NCBI GenBank assembly: GCA_021397835.1
Contig: JAJFZO010000049.1
Span: 1,369,001-1,433,000 of the forward strand
DNA length: 64,000 nucleotides
Source: Moringa oleifera
Lineage: Eukaryota > Streptophyta > Magnoliopsida > Brassicales > Moringaceae
Direction of reading: 5' to 3'
In this document: positions 21,665-34,561 of the stretch, one piece after another
How positions within the stretch are numbered: position 1 is the first letter of the stretch
How the letters are laid out: the number at the start of each line of letters is the position of its first letter
The notes under the pieces: model-generated
Told to the model about the DNA's origin: nothing
The model's input: the letters and a program-made list of their open reading frames with translations, nothing else
The model's database searches: none
Made by a program: the position numbers and the translations under genes

Positions 21665-24600
21665 TTAATATTTCAGGGGAGGTCTTGAGATCTGAGAACT
21701 GCTCTCTGAGGATGTGAGTGGAACTGTGGAGAACTCCGGATCAGAATGTTCAAATGGCCGTAAATTTCCTCGAGAGGGTAGGGTCCTGACGTTTGGTCTT
21801 GAGAATCCAGGACTGACAGAGCTTGTTCTATTGTCAGGCAGAGGTGAATTAGAGGCAATACTATGGCTTCTTCTATGAGGATCTTCCATGGACTTGCTAG
21901 CATCTTCCCCAGCCTCCTGCCTCTCCCTTTTTTCAGTTTCTTTAAGCAGAAAATCAACCCATAGATCTGCAAAAGACTGGGAAAAGCCATCCTCCAGTTA
22001 GAAACTTCACTAATTAACCTCATCGGAATGAGTTAACAACAAAAGAAGATTTGGTGATGAGATCAAGCTAAGAGAAGTGAGCCTGTACTTCCCTTTTCTC
22101 AGAGCTGCAGGAGAACATATATTCAATGTACAAAAAAATCAATGAAAGGGAACATATATTCAATGTACAAAAAATTCAATGAAAATGTAAGATTTCTGTT
22201 GTTAGTTTTCTTCTCAACAAAAGATTATTCAAGAACACTTAATACTAGTGTGGAACCGAATGCTGTCAACAGAGCTGTAGGTTCTACTGTGGCCTTATAC
22301 AAGGGCCACTGCATGCATTAGAAATTGCAGACTGCAGGGATGTCAAACATGGTGAAGGATATGTCAAAAGGAGTAAAATAACACTGTTTTAGCAGTGTCA
22401 AAAACCACATACAGAAACAAGAGGTGGTAAATCGACACGATTGACAGTTTGATTGGGTGGATTCGGTGCAAAATTATAGTGCTAAAGACACTTGTAAGCA
22501 AAGGCAGGAAGCCATGTAAACATAAACAGCTGTTCAGAACTTTGACAAGAACATTGATCAACTAAGCTACTAATTGAGATTTGAAAAGGGATTATTGTCA
22601 GATTCAAAGAGGAAGAGATCAACTGGCTCATTTACAAGCCTACTATTGGAATAGTAGAAAACAGATTATATCTAAAACATACAGAGGACAAGACCCAGAA
22701 GAAGAGAACAAATTAGTTCTGGAAACTGAACGGATGGAATTTTTTGAGAATAAAAGGATGAATATTTACCTGGTTGTCAGATGCCACATTTGCATGTGCA
22801 TCAGCAGAACTCCCTCCCAAGATGCCACCCACCAAGCGGCCAGGTAGACCCAGGACACCCCGGACAACTCCTTTGCCTACACCTTGCTGAGCAACACCTA
22901 TTCTCTGCTTGTCTTCATCAGAGAATCCAAGCATGCGAACCATAAGATCGAGAACCTAGACCCACATTACATGCTGGTAAGTTCATGCTATGACGAAATG
23001 TTTATAACAGAGCACTTAATTAAGTCCAGAATTTATCTTTCTGCAATCTTGTCCATACAAAGGTGGTGTAGGTGATAAAATAATCAAGCAGCTAAAAGAA
23101 TACTGAGGTTGCTAGAAGACCTGTGATTCTCATGACTAGGAGAAGTAACACTTCCTTGAATAATCAATAATAAGCTTAGGGGCCATACCTCCTTGCTGTG
23201 GTTTCTCTGGAAGTATGTCACCAGTAATTTGATCACAATACGCCTGCCAACAACACCAGTCACAATATTATAGTTCCAGAATTTTTATTTTCACCAAAAG
23301 AACATGTAGACCCCATAACCAACAACTTAAGAACATGAGAATGATTATAAATATGAATATCCACAAAAATACAACAAAATCAAACCAGCCAAAGATGGAA
23401 CACAGAAGAATATTAAAGCAGAGGTACAACAGCTAGTTGTGATGGCTACTGACAATCGGGAATCACAAATTTGGTTGTGACAACGCTCAACTGCTATAGA
23501 GGATTTGAGAATTTAAATTTCTTTTTCTTCTGGGTGCATTGGTAGAGACATTAAGCTGCAGGTTGTTTCTGGGATGAAAACTAGGACTATCTTTCAATGA
23601 TGCAATAGAGTCCTGATTTTAACATTAACCAAAACCTACAAACCTTCATCAGCTCTGGCTTAACATCACCAGCTATTAAAGTGACAATTCCAAAATGTAA
23701 TTTTTCCCCCCACTTGAATACATAAGTGACTCCTGAAATTATGCAGGACATATAAAACTCCCTTATCAAGCAACAAAAAGAAACATCTAAAGGGGGAGGG
23801 GTGTTGAGGGCGGTTTCGGAGGAAGGGGGGAAACATTCTACAAATAATCATCTGCGTGGGATAAACAGCTAGTTATTCAATCACAGATGAAGTGTCTGAA
23901 ATGGAAAGGAATATTCCGTGGACACACTTACAAAATCATATCATAAAGAATGAGGCTTTACACATAGCACCAAGCGATATCAAGAGTAATTAGAAACTCC
24001 AACATCAGCACCATAAAATGTTTTCAACATTAGAACTACTAACCTATCAACAAGATAATCTGAATCCATTGACATCCTATTAAGCCTAGTCATGCTCTGC
24101 TCTACAGCTCGACATAGTTTTGCGTTATCTTCCTCAAGCTTGCTTACTCTGCTTTTCCCATCTGCTAGCATCCTTTCAGCTTGTGATAGCTTTGCCAAGA
24201 TTTCTTCTTTTTCCCTCTTTGATAACTCTGCACGTGCATCTGCATCCTGGTAGAGACATAGACATTCAGGAAAAGGGGAAAGTACTGCTTCTAAAATCGA
24301 AAAACACTGCTACAAGTCCAACTATGATGTAATTTAGGTCCACTCATAAATTTGCCAGCAAAAGAAGGAAAATTTTCTTGTGAAGCAGAGTGTCTCTCCT
24401 AGAGATGCGCAAGCAGAAAATGAATGTATACCTAGAAGGTGCATTCATGAAATTTTAAATATGCATTCATGGTGTAATCTGATTCAATTCTTTGAAAAGG
24501 CCACTTGATCAAAAAACAATTGAGGTTCCCCCTCACTGCTGCACAAATGTGTGCACATGATAGAAACAGTCACGCTAATTGTTAGTTTGACATCCTGGAA

Positions 24601-27600
24601 ACATAGAAACCCTTTGCCAATCTTATTTATGCTCTATATTCAATATCACATCCTACAGAAAGTCAAACTCACCCTTCCCTCCTCCCAACTTTCAGATCCT
24701 GATAAGTTGACCCAAACTAGTTTGGGATCAGAACTAAGAGAAGTTTATATGGTGCAGTCCAGTAAAGCAAGATGATGCAACAATCCAGATATGGAACTCT
24801 GACAATGTAATCAACCAGAAAAGGGCTTAAGAATTAAGCATTTGCAGAATGAGATCATAGTTGACAATGAAAGGGAGTGGCATTCTCTAATCAAAAAAGA
24901 GGGGGAGAGATAGTTTATACTTTCAAAAGATTGGAAAGTTTAGCTGATTCTTCTCTTGCCAAAGCCAGATCTTGTTTGAGATGTTCCTGTCCACACAAAA
25001 ACATAAAAACTAGAACATTACCAAACAGTCATATAATTTTCCAAATGATTTGGAATACAAGAAGTTGAGAGATTAGTTACCTTAGCTTCAATTTCAGCAT
25101 AGTACTGGCCAAGAGCAGTTTGAAGATTTAGCAGTTCAACATTTTTGGCATCTATTATTCTTATACAGTTTGCAAATTTGTTATTCAGATCATCAATAAT
25201 TTCCTTAGATTTCTGCATTTCACTGTTGTTCATCATCCTAATTTCCTCCTGAGATGCAATTGCCTGCTTCAAAGCTTTGTCCAGGTGTAATATTTGAGCC
25301 CTTTGATATTCATTATTCTGGCGAAGTTCCTCAATGATTTTGCTGTCCTCATCCATTTTTTCTGACTCCTCAGATTCCTAGTAAATATCGCAGCAAGAGA
25401 AACAATCCTCAATTTTGACTGCACAAAATTTAAAATTACATTTACTAGAATCTATCAGTAGTAACAGAGTCATATGATGCAGAAAAACTAAAGTTTGGCT
25501 TCCAGAATATCATGTTCTCATTGTCGTGGCATGTTATGGGCATACTCGTATACAGAGACATCTAGACAAAAATAGCAAAAGTGCAGCACATACATGTCCA
25601 TGATTGAGCTTTGGCATTTAGACTGGTCCTTTCTTCTCATTGTTTTATTGATTATAGATCAATGTCACAAACTGGTCCTAAAGTACCCACAGAAACTTAC
25701 ACGCCTCAGTGTATCAATTTTATAATGACAATGGATTTGCTTGCAAGAATGTTGGCCCTACATCATGCAGTGCCTACTTATTGACTGGCAATCAAACACG
25801 TCGTTGCAGTCATCAAAAGCAGAACTGAGAATTTATAAGAAGTTGCATAAGATTATGAGTGGAAGAGCACTTGCAATTTTAGTTATGCTACCTTTTCTAA
25901 CAAATGTTGCTTAAGACGGTTCAATTCTTGTAATGCTTTATCCCTCTCGTGACATGCTTTTTTCAAATCTTTTTCCAACCTCTGCAAAGATAGCTCCATC
26001 TCTTCTCTCCCAGGGAAACTTCCTGGGAAATCTACATCCTGGGAATAAAAGAAGAAATACAATGAGGAAATAACAGAAGCAGACATTTCTCATTTTCTGC
26101 AAAGGGGAATAACAATGAAAACAGAGATACACAGGCCCACGTGGAGACACGCATATGCGTACATTGACATACCGATCACCCATTCAGATTACTCACATGC
26201 TTAGTCTCTGGGGCATCTGGAAAGATTTTTCCAGTTGAAGAAGTCCTGCTCGCCTCCAAAGCAGCCTCAAGTTCTTTCTTATTCATCTAAATGGCAATAA
26301 AACGACAGCAGATTCAGGGGCCCAGCATCTCAGCACTTTATATTTTTCAATGATACATGACAAACTTTTTGCAACATGAAAATTTTATCAACTAATGATC
26401 AAATCAACCTTAAGATTATAGTTCTCCTTCTCCAAGGATGCAATTACTCCTTTCAAATTTTCCACAATTTCACTTGCACTATCATCCTCACGTCTACTCA
26501 ACTCCATCTGCAAATGTTTAATTTCTGATTTTTTCTCATCCAATTCATTGCATATTTTCACCATCTCCTCGAAGGTCTGTAACAGATGAGAGAAATAGAG
26601 GATGTGATGTAACAAAGCACATATATGTGCAAGTGTCAAAAGCAGGTAAAAAGAATCACAGAGATACAGAAGCAGCCATGCATGATCGTCGCAGTCCTCA
26701 AAATAAGAACAAGTCAGTACCAAAAGTAAAGCCAAAATCTTCCAGTCCAGTAGACAAGGGCCAAATAAAATCATGTACAATATGGGTGATCATAAACATG
26801 TAAAACTAATAAAAAAACATAAATCATCACAAGACACCTGGAAAAGACAAGCTACATCGAACCGCCTGAATTCTGGGAAGAACACTAAAAGACAATCAGA
26901 AAGTACAAGAAAGCTGAATATGTATGTTTAGCTTTCAGTAAGTGACTTCGGTGTAGATATAGCCTCATCCTAGCCATGTCTTACTTAAGAAAACAGGGAT
27001 TGTATAGGAAACAAGATACCATAAAGTTCCATAAGTGACTGTATAGGCAGTCAGTGTAACTTCTATTACTGTAACGTTTCAATAAATAAAGAAAAACATG
27101 CTCAGCAATAACAGAAGATATGCAGAAAGAGTTAAGGATAACATATAAATTAACATTGGCTCAATTGCTCAAACAGTTAAATTAATTTCAAGTTGAGTCA
27201 GAATCTCACCTTCTCCTTTTCTACTTTCATTGACTTTAGCTCCTCCTCAAAAGTTACATTCAACTTGTGCTCCTCTGACATATCCAAAAGGAAAAAAAAT
27301 AGATATCAGACAGAACATTTTATTCTTTTGACAAAGAATTACAAAAGTAGAAAATAATCAGGGAATAGTCAAGAAACTAAAATACCTTGTAATTTTAGCT
27401 GTACATTCCCTAATTTGGCACGTTCTTTTTCAAGTTCCATTCTAAATTCTTTCATTCTTAATTCAAGAGTCGATTGAACTGCTGCCAGTGATCTATTTTT
27501 CTCTTCTAGCAAATCTGCAAGCTCCTAGAAGGCATTCATATATATGTCGTCAAATTCAGTCATCATTGAAGCAAACACCCGACAAACAATAAAAGGGATT

Positions 27601-30600
27601 TTCTTTGAGAGGAAAGTAGATAAATCAAAAGAAAAGGAGAGTTGCAATACTCGGAAAAAGTGTCCCAGGTATGAATTATTTCCAAGATTACAATTTGGCG
27701 ATTTTAGCAACAAAATTCAACAGAAACTCTTCAAACAAAGTTGACACAGAGTCCATTATAATACAATGTTTCATAGATTATAACAGAATTCAAAGTGCAA
27801 TCACCTTTTCCTTTCCTTGAGGATTCAGATCATTGCCTATTCCATCCTGTTTGGAGACAACACCGTTATACATTTGGTTTCGAGTTTTCACTTGATTTGT
27901 AGATTTATGTTGTCGATTGGGTGGCTGATCATTGCTCCCCTACACAGATTGCAAGTAGCTCAGAGAATACCCCAACAAGCATAATTCTTTCATTGCATAC
28001 ATGACTACAAAAGAAATTGAATGATGTTTCTTAAGAGGCAAAAGAACCATGCCCTAAAAGTGACCCTGTCCAATAAAATAACGGATGCAAAATAGGTTCT
28101 CAATTTGAGAGTGGGGAAAAAAAAAAAAAAAAGTCATTCCAGCACATCAGTGATCAATAGGTACCATTCAGATACAGAAAGTCAATCACCATGTTCAAAT
28201 GGATAAATAAGAACAAGCTGGAACTCTTTATGAACGCAAACAATAAGATTAATTTCCATAGTTTAAATGATAGTAAACAATAATAATAATAATTTCCAAT
28301 TGTATGTTAATGAACTAGCTCTAACATTTAATTTTTCCAACATTTCAAATTTTTGTGAAAGAATGCAAAAGATATGGGCTATGCTAAGATATAAAATCTT
28401 GACTTCTTATCAATACTCAGGTCTCATCGCTAATTACATACATGACCTTTCCTAGATAAACTCCAATATATCCAGCCCATTCAGCCTCTTGAGAGCCAGG
28501 CGCATCACATGACAAGCCAGCATCATTATCTGTGGTTTTAAAATACTGAAAATGGGGTCATTTTATGAAGCTGAATTAATAATGAAGGGCTCGTGAGGAA
28601 AGGTCATATATCATGGCTTTGTCACCCCATGCCATGACGAGCTACACAGATTATCTGTGCAACCATGTGGTCTTTTCTAAGCCAAAGTTGTGTGGTACAG
28701 GTGTAGTGCGAGTTACATAAGTAGTATACTCAGATGGATGACACCACATATGTATTATCAAGCATATTAAACTCAAAGTTCAGGCATATTATTACAAGGA
28801 ATGGTAATTAACCATCGTATGTTGAACTTTAAGCATATATTCTGCAATATCCTGCAAAAATAATGAACTCTTCTACATAAACTACCTTGACCATATTGAT
28901 GTTATTAGTTGATACTTTGGAAATTTCATTTCTAGCTTCCTTGAGAGCTGCATTTGTTGTATCCAAGTTTTGTTTCAATGATCCATTCTCTTGGTTCAAT
29001 CTGCAAATCTGATCCTGTCAGATAGAGTTTGGAGGAAAGGGAAAGGAAGACATTTAAGTTGTTAGAGGGCTGGAAAAACAGAAGCATACCAATAATGCAC
29101 AAGAAATAATATGGCCATAAGACTTCCCACTGTCTACATACAAGCCTACCAATTTTAATAAGGAAAGGATACAATAGAAAGAATCATCACCAAAAGAAAA
29201 CCAATAAGAATAAGACATCTTATCAAAGAAAAGCGAAAATGTTTGTCCCACTAACTAGCTGCAGGAGAAAAGGTCAGTGCCCTGGGCACAAAGGTAATAA
29301 CTCATAAACGAATGACACGGCTATAACTACTCTCTAGAAGTGATTCTTCCCAAAAAACGAAAAGAAGCAAAATGAAAAAGAGAAAGCATTTCAGTCCAGA
29401 TATCATAAAGTAAAATTCCACTGATCTTTAATCCACATCAATGATGAAGATTCCATCAAATTATATATTATAGAGACAAATTTGCCTTAAGGAAGAGTCC
29501 AGTTTATAAAAACTAGTCGCACAAATCAGTAGATTTATACATCAGCCATGGATTTTGACCACAATGAGGTGAAGCAGAAACACCGGGATGCAAAAGTCAT
29601 TTCACGTTACCATTTATAGAAATTACCTGGATCATAAAATAATTATAATTAAGAAGGGCCATAAATGAGATAAAGTACGAAAAGATTATATGTTAGCAGC
29701 ATTCATGGCTCTCACACGCGTAAAGATTTAAGCTATGGTGAGCTATTCTTGAAATTACCCCCAGATTCATCACAGGAAAAAAACAGGGCTTAAGGTAGTC
29801 AGTTAATCTTCTTGGTTTCCTACTACATAGACCTTCATTCCAAGATCTTTATCTGAAACATTAATAAATTATGTCAAGGAACAAGAAGCTTTCACAATGC
29901 AACCATTTTAAGTAATTAGTTGGGTCACAGCCATTTGATAGTATAATAGAAGGCAAAATGAAACTCGATTCAGCACATATAAATTGGCATTCATCTATTT
30001 ATCAATAAGAATTACGTGTAAAAACAATCTCACTTATTCACAGGAACCAGAATTAGGGCACATAATGTATGCCACTTAATATATTCATATATTTTTATCC
30101 AGCAAGATAACCAAACAAATTTATTGTACATACAAATACATACATCAGAAGAACAAATCAAGCAGAAAGCCACAGGCCAACCTCTTTCTCTTTTAAGAGG
30201 GCTGCATAATTCACTGATAATGCTTTAATTTCTGCCTCAGATTCCTGCAGTCTCTTAATTTCAGCCTTGTATGCTTCAACCTACCAGGATAATAAAAGAA
30301 AGGACGCACCATGTCTATTAGTCAAATATTGAATGATTAAGCTAGTATCCATCACAGACAATTTTTTCATTACTTCCGCTTCAAGCACACATAAACACAA
30401 TAATCTACTTAAACAACCATGAAGTTCAGACAACATGATTATTTTAGCAAATATAGATTGCCATAACCACAGCTTGTTTATTGAGACACTAACATGCCTG
30501 GGCAAACAGCTGGCAGTTGCTCATGGAAAAAATACAATCAAAATTAGTTCAAAACATATATGAAACAAGACGTGACAAATGTTGAAATTCAGCAACATCA

Positions 30601-32094
30601 AACCAACTTTCTTGAACACTTCTTGATCCAGAAAATCACCAAATGCAGTGCGATGATCAAACCCTCTTACTCAGCAGAGTATGCTTTGATTTCAATGGCC
30701 AAAAGATCAAGATTACAACCAAATGTGAAATCACAAAACACAAGATTTATCGTGGTTCGGCTATCAAGCCTATGTCCACTTCAAGAACTCAAAGAGACCT
30801 TAATATTCACTAAAGAAATGTACTGATAAAAGGTTTTTCCAGAAACAAGAACAAGAATGCACCCAGTAACTAGCAAACAAATTTCTACCCAAACAAGAAA
30901 CAATACCTCCCAATCTTTTACAGATTAACTCTTCCCTAAGTGGGCTATCAATGCTAAGTTACAATCTCTTGTTGAATTGTTCTCTATACCTCTCAATTTG
31001 ATTGAACACTCACACATATACTCAGTTCTGCATAACCAGCTTTATACTGGTTTGCAAAATATTTTTGGCTGTCATAGCCTAACTAAAGTCCAGCTGGCAG
31101 CTTCATTAATCTAGCTGGAGGCTCTTGATGGTTCTTCATCTCACCAAGTCCAGATAGGCTGACTGCCTTCAAGCAAAAGGCGAGTGCTTTCTTTTTCTGT
31201 AATTTTTCTGGATCACTTTCAGCAACAATAGACTTAGCCAAAGAGTAGCTACAACTCATCCTTGACAACATCACTAAATAACTATGGCATGCGGACCAAG
31301 ACCACTACCACTCTTATGAGTACAAACTTATAGTACCTGTGATGAACACAGCTAGATGATGGGCCTTGAACTAGCTGGAGATAGCTTTAGGCTACCAAGT
31401 AATTTAAAACATTCCATCCACATTTCACACTAGTATGAATCAATCTAGATAAGATCCTATCAAGCAGAATTTACAATAAACTAAATAATACGTTATGTCA
31501 TCTATTCAGTCTTCATAGAACAATAAAAAATTAACAAGTAACCAAGCAATATGGTTAACCACAAACATTATTTCTGTCCATCTGGTCCACCTGTCCTCTC
31601 CCCCCTCCCCCCAGTCGCCAACCCAAAGGATAAAAAATCAGATTGAACTCACAATCACAGTCACTCAACGCATGATCAGCAGTCAGACGCATGCCCCAAG
31701 CTCAAGAGCCAAAAATAATTGCACGCCTTGACATTGATCAGTATTCAAGACGAAAATAATCCCCACATTACTAGATACAGACGCAAATTTATGCAGAATA
31801 CACTGCATTCAAGCCCTATAGAATTCTAACACCAAATTAATGGAAAACAACCAAAATCTCCAAAACTCAACCACAGGAACAGAGGAGAACCTCGTAATTA
31901 AGAGGTGAATCAGTCCCATTCGCGACCGGAGACAGCGAAAAGGACTTTGAATGCGCGAAACTATGAGAACTTCTCCTATCAGAATCGGCTCCGTTGCTGG
32001 AAGCATAGATCTCGAGCTCATCATCATCATCGTGCACATCAAGCGCGATCTTGTTCAAGTTCTCTTTGAGATTTGCAATCGAATTCCACATCAT
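21665..32094 (-). CDS. Golgin candidate GC3/GC4-type protein with GRAB domain (Golgi tethering)
   Basis: Fifteen coding exons, listed from 5' to 3' on the minus strand: 31891-32094, 30182-30280, 28886-29014, 27805-27939, 27386-27524, 27210-27274, 26409-26576, 26197-26286, 25892-26038, 25081-25377, 24921-24986, 24044-24246, 23189-23243, 22770-22955 and 21665-21976. Phases agree throughout and give 764 residues; Arabidopsis GC4 and GDAP1/GC3 are slightly shorter. It starts MMWNSIANLKENLNKIALDV; a Met at 32091 is equally possible. Residues about 70-590 are almost continuous coiled coil (YKAEIKRLQESEAEIKAL, LRQNNEYQRAQILHL, ELLNLQTALGQYYAEIEAK). The C-terminal third has SMTRLNRMSMDSDYLVDR, KLLVTYFQRNHSKEVLDLM, MLGFSDEDKQRIGVAQQ and a Gly-rich loop, the GRIP-related ARF-binding (GRAB) region used for recruitment to Golgi membranes by ARF1. 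A Ser/Pro-rich tail follows. Introns make up most of the 10.4 kb. Confidence 0.95.
22114..22187. repeat. Tandem duplication, 37-bp unit, in a golgin intron
   Basis: AACATATATTCAATGTACAA begins at 22114 and again at 22151. The two 37-bp copies differ at only a few positions, so the duplication is recent. It lies in the last intron of the golgin gene and does not touch coding sequence. Confidence 0.85.
30700..31080 (+). mobile_element. Probable LTR-retrotransposon remnant in golgin intron 1
   Basis: The stretch around 30736-30790 (ACACAAGATTTATCGTGGTT followed by a 'cctatgtccacttc'-like phrase) resembles 40955-41000 inside the solo LTR at 40848-41344 (ACACAAGATTTATAGTGGTT then 'ttacatccacttt'). 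This phrase is common in plant Copia-type LTRs. I could not find matching ends or target-site duplications here, so the limits are approximate and the copy looks old. Family assignment is recall and inference. Confidence 0.45.
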
Positions 32095-33232
32095 TCGAAG
32101 TCCAGAACCACCTCCCGCGAGATCAACCACGTAACCTGTATAGTTCAGGTCCTCCTCCAAACAAGAAGAGTTTTATAATATTGAGGTGCTCTTTCTGGAT
32201 AAAATTCGGCGAGCAACTTATCGGCAAGCGTACCTGCGAAGATTGAGACGTTTTTGCATAGGTAGATCTGAGAGAAAGAGAGAGATGTGATGCAATTTTC
32301 TTATGAAATGAGATAGAGTAACTTTCAGTTGGGAAAAAAAAAAACGTTGTGGAATAGTAGAAGACCAAATCGGAGACGATGTCCTTATGGTTTTAGCCCA
32401 ATACTTCAGGCATATTCATGTGTGAGAAGACGCACGCAAAAGGTTACTTTTAAGTTTTTAGCGGAAATCTCAGTCATGTGGCTTCCTTAACCGCCTTTTT
32501 TACAATATATATATTTTTATTTCCCCTCTTCTCATTGGCCTTTTTATTTGGTGATTTTATTTTCAGGTTTGCTTGTAATTTCACTTTCTGATGTTCTAAT
32601 ATGCAAAGGAAATCCTGGTAACGTGGCATGAATATAATGAAGTATCTGCTAGCTAGGAACACTTGCTTGATTTTATTTTATTTTTATATGTTTATTTTAT
32701 ATATTTGTTGTCTGAGGCAAAATATATATATATAAGGCCTGAAGGCTGGGACTGGAAGTCATCAATTACTGGACCCAATTGGTTATGGCCCAAATTAAGT
32801 GGGTTGGGCTTCCGGGACCTCCATTTTATCAAACCCGATTGAGAGATTCCTGGAGCCTAGAGGACAGGGCGCCACTGCTCCGCTTTATATATTGGGATCC
32901 ATAGACAATCCGCTGTGAGTGCGGCAGACATGTAGGGTTCCAGCTTCTTCTGCCGTCTTACCCTCTCTCTGGCGCACTCTTTGTTCATTGGTAGAGCCCT
33001 CCCTCTTCTGGGGTTTTGCGATCTTTTTTCCATAAATCAGAGAAGAAAACGAGAGTTGATGCGATGACGATGATACAGGAAATCACCGATCGTGGTATGG
33101 TTTCATTACCACATCGCGAGATGAAATCTATATGTTTTGGTTCGTATTCACCGAGCATCCTCTTTCTCTTCCTGCGATTTCCGTCTCATACACCTTTTTG
33201 TTTCTTACATCACCTCTAACCAAGGTATATTA
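32095..33232. other. Golgin 5' leader and divergent upstream region
   Basis: Holds the probable golgin leader (up to about 32340 on the minus strand), an AT-rich patch at 32500-32735 and a normal-composition, CT-rich segment from about 32860 that looks like a plus-strand leader. The frame at 33063-33150 contains several in-frame ATGs but no recognised domain. Confidence 0.45.
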
Positions 33233-33373
33233 ATGGCTACAACGACGAACGAAGGTCCTATGGATGGCTCGCTTAGATCAATGCGCATTCGTCCAAGTTT
33301 GTCTTCGGAAATGATATCGAAAGTAGATCGTCCGAACCCAATTGTCTCGGATTCGGATTATTTCCAGATCTAA
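33233..33373 (+). CDS. Small ORF, 46 residues, unknown function
   Basis: ATG at 33233 to TAA at 33371-33373. The predicted peptide begins MATTTNEGPMDGSLRSMRIR and is rich in Ser, Arg and Asp, unlike the AT-driven noise of the intergenic DNA. A leader-like, CT-rich segment lies upstream. I do not recognise it. It may be the start of a short transcript or a piece of the decayed coding region at 33812-33997. Low confidence that it is translated. Confidence 0.25.
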   Translation: MATTTNEGPMDGSLRSMRIRPSLSSEMISKVDRPNPIVSDSDYFQI

Positions 33374-33811
33374 TTTTCGAACAAGGCCTTCTAATTAAAA
33401 TAATTATAGGAAGTCCAGAAATACGAGTAGTATTGTATTGTTCTTATTTAGAAGCGAAGTTCCCAGCAGGGAGGTAAATATACTCTGGGAATTGAGGCCT
33501 CTCTAACCATAATACAAAATGCCTTCGCAGACCAAATTGCCGAATCGTAGATGCCCCATGATTCACTGGTTCTTGGGCGTCTGGAACCCTCGGCTACATT
33601 TCTTAACAGAGGTTCTAAAGAAATTGTATGTGTTTTGTTAACACGTATCAGTAACTTAGCTGAACTAATCCACTGAGCTTCCTGAGTATAAGTTTTTTAG
33701 TGGGACCTTGTAAGATAAGGGCTTGGAAAAATAAATGGAAGCAGAGGGCAGTGTGCAAGTTATGTGACTTGATTACAAGGTACTCGGAGACCAAGACGCC
33801 ACAGCTTCTAG

Positions 33812-33997
33812 GGTAATGCTAGTTCCAGCTGTCTTTTTGATCAGAAATCGTCATAGAAGAGAAGTGAAAATACAATGCAGCCCGTGGAATCAGACACTGG
33901 TTATTCCCAGCATTCTTTGGACAAGAAATCATCTCAGATGAGAAGTGAAAATGCAGTATTGCCCATTGAACCTGACACAGTACACCGTTTGCTGACT
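33812..33997 (+). pseudogene. Coding-like fragment with in-frame repeat and an internal stop
   Basis: From about 33812 one frame reads NASSSCLFDQKSS, then TAG (33854-33856), then KRSENTMQPVESDTGYSQHS, then a second copy of the same pattern (DKKSSQMRSENAVLPIEPDT), and ends at TGA (33995-33997). The DNA repeat has a period of 81 bases, exactly 27 codons, and both copies favour the same frame. The TAG aligns with CAG in the second copy, which fits a C-to-T change. I see this as remains of a protein with 27-residue repeats. An expressed 3' end that terminates at the TAG is also possible. The parent family is not recognised. Confidence 0.35.
33843..33978. repeat. Imperfect direct repeat, 81-bp period
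   Basis: AGAAATC at 33843 and at 33924 begin two related copies that share GAGAAGTGAAAAT and a GACAC near the end. The similarity covers about 55 bases and then fades. Confidence 0.65.
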
Positions 33998-34561
33998 TAG
34001 GCTAATTGTTCTGTTTTAACACAAACAAGCTGCTTTAGGAACTTTGAAGCTCAGATGTGCAAACCTTTTGCCTCATGTGTAAATACATGTAGCAGGATTC
34101 TATAATTTTCGTAAGTGAGAAGGGTGAAAGTTAGACAAGAAACTCCTTTGGTTGATTGAATATGCCATATACATGCAGTGACATTTTTGGTATTGAAAAA
34201 GAAAAACAGTGACACGGAAGTAAAAGAAATAACATATTCCCCTTTTATCTATAATACAGTTTTTTTTCAGCAGAAAAAAAAATTGAACCAGGAACATGTT
34301 AGTACATATAATACATACTGTGACATTCCTGGTATCAAAAAAAATAAAAAATTGATATTCAAGTAAAGCGGAATACATCTAGGCAGTCCTGCTTAAAGTG
34401 CTCATATCTCCATTCATTCAAAAAGTGAATGAATTTTAGAGTATGGGAAGCAAGCAACCCACAAAATTAACATAAATGAACCAGGATAATAACACTCCAG
34501 AATCAGGGTAGTAACTTCAAAACATAGGCGCCACTGTCCTTGAAGTAAAACTGCCGAGTTC
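33998..34561. other. Intergenic DNA with an imperfect 142-bp direct repeat
   Basis: CAGTGACATTTTTGGTATTG near 34177 recurs as CTGTGACATTCCTGGTATCA near 34319. Nothing else is seen; the right edge is the 3' UTR of the U11/U12-59K gene. Confidence 0.5.

Noticed and set aside
33100..33200. Possible UsnRNA gene: TTACCACATCG resembles the plant USE element
   Set aside because: USE mismatches at two positions, no TATA box at the right spacing, and no recognisable snRNA or Sm site follows.
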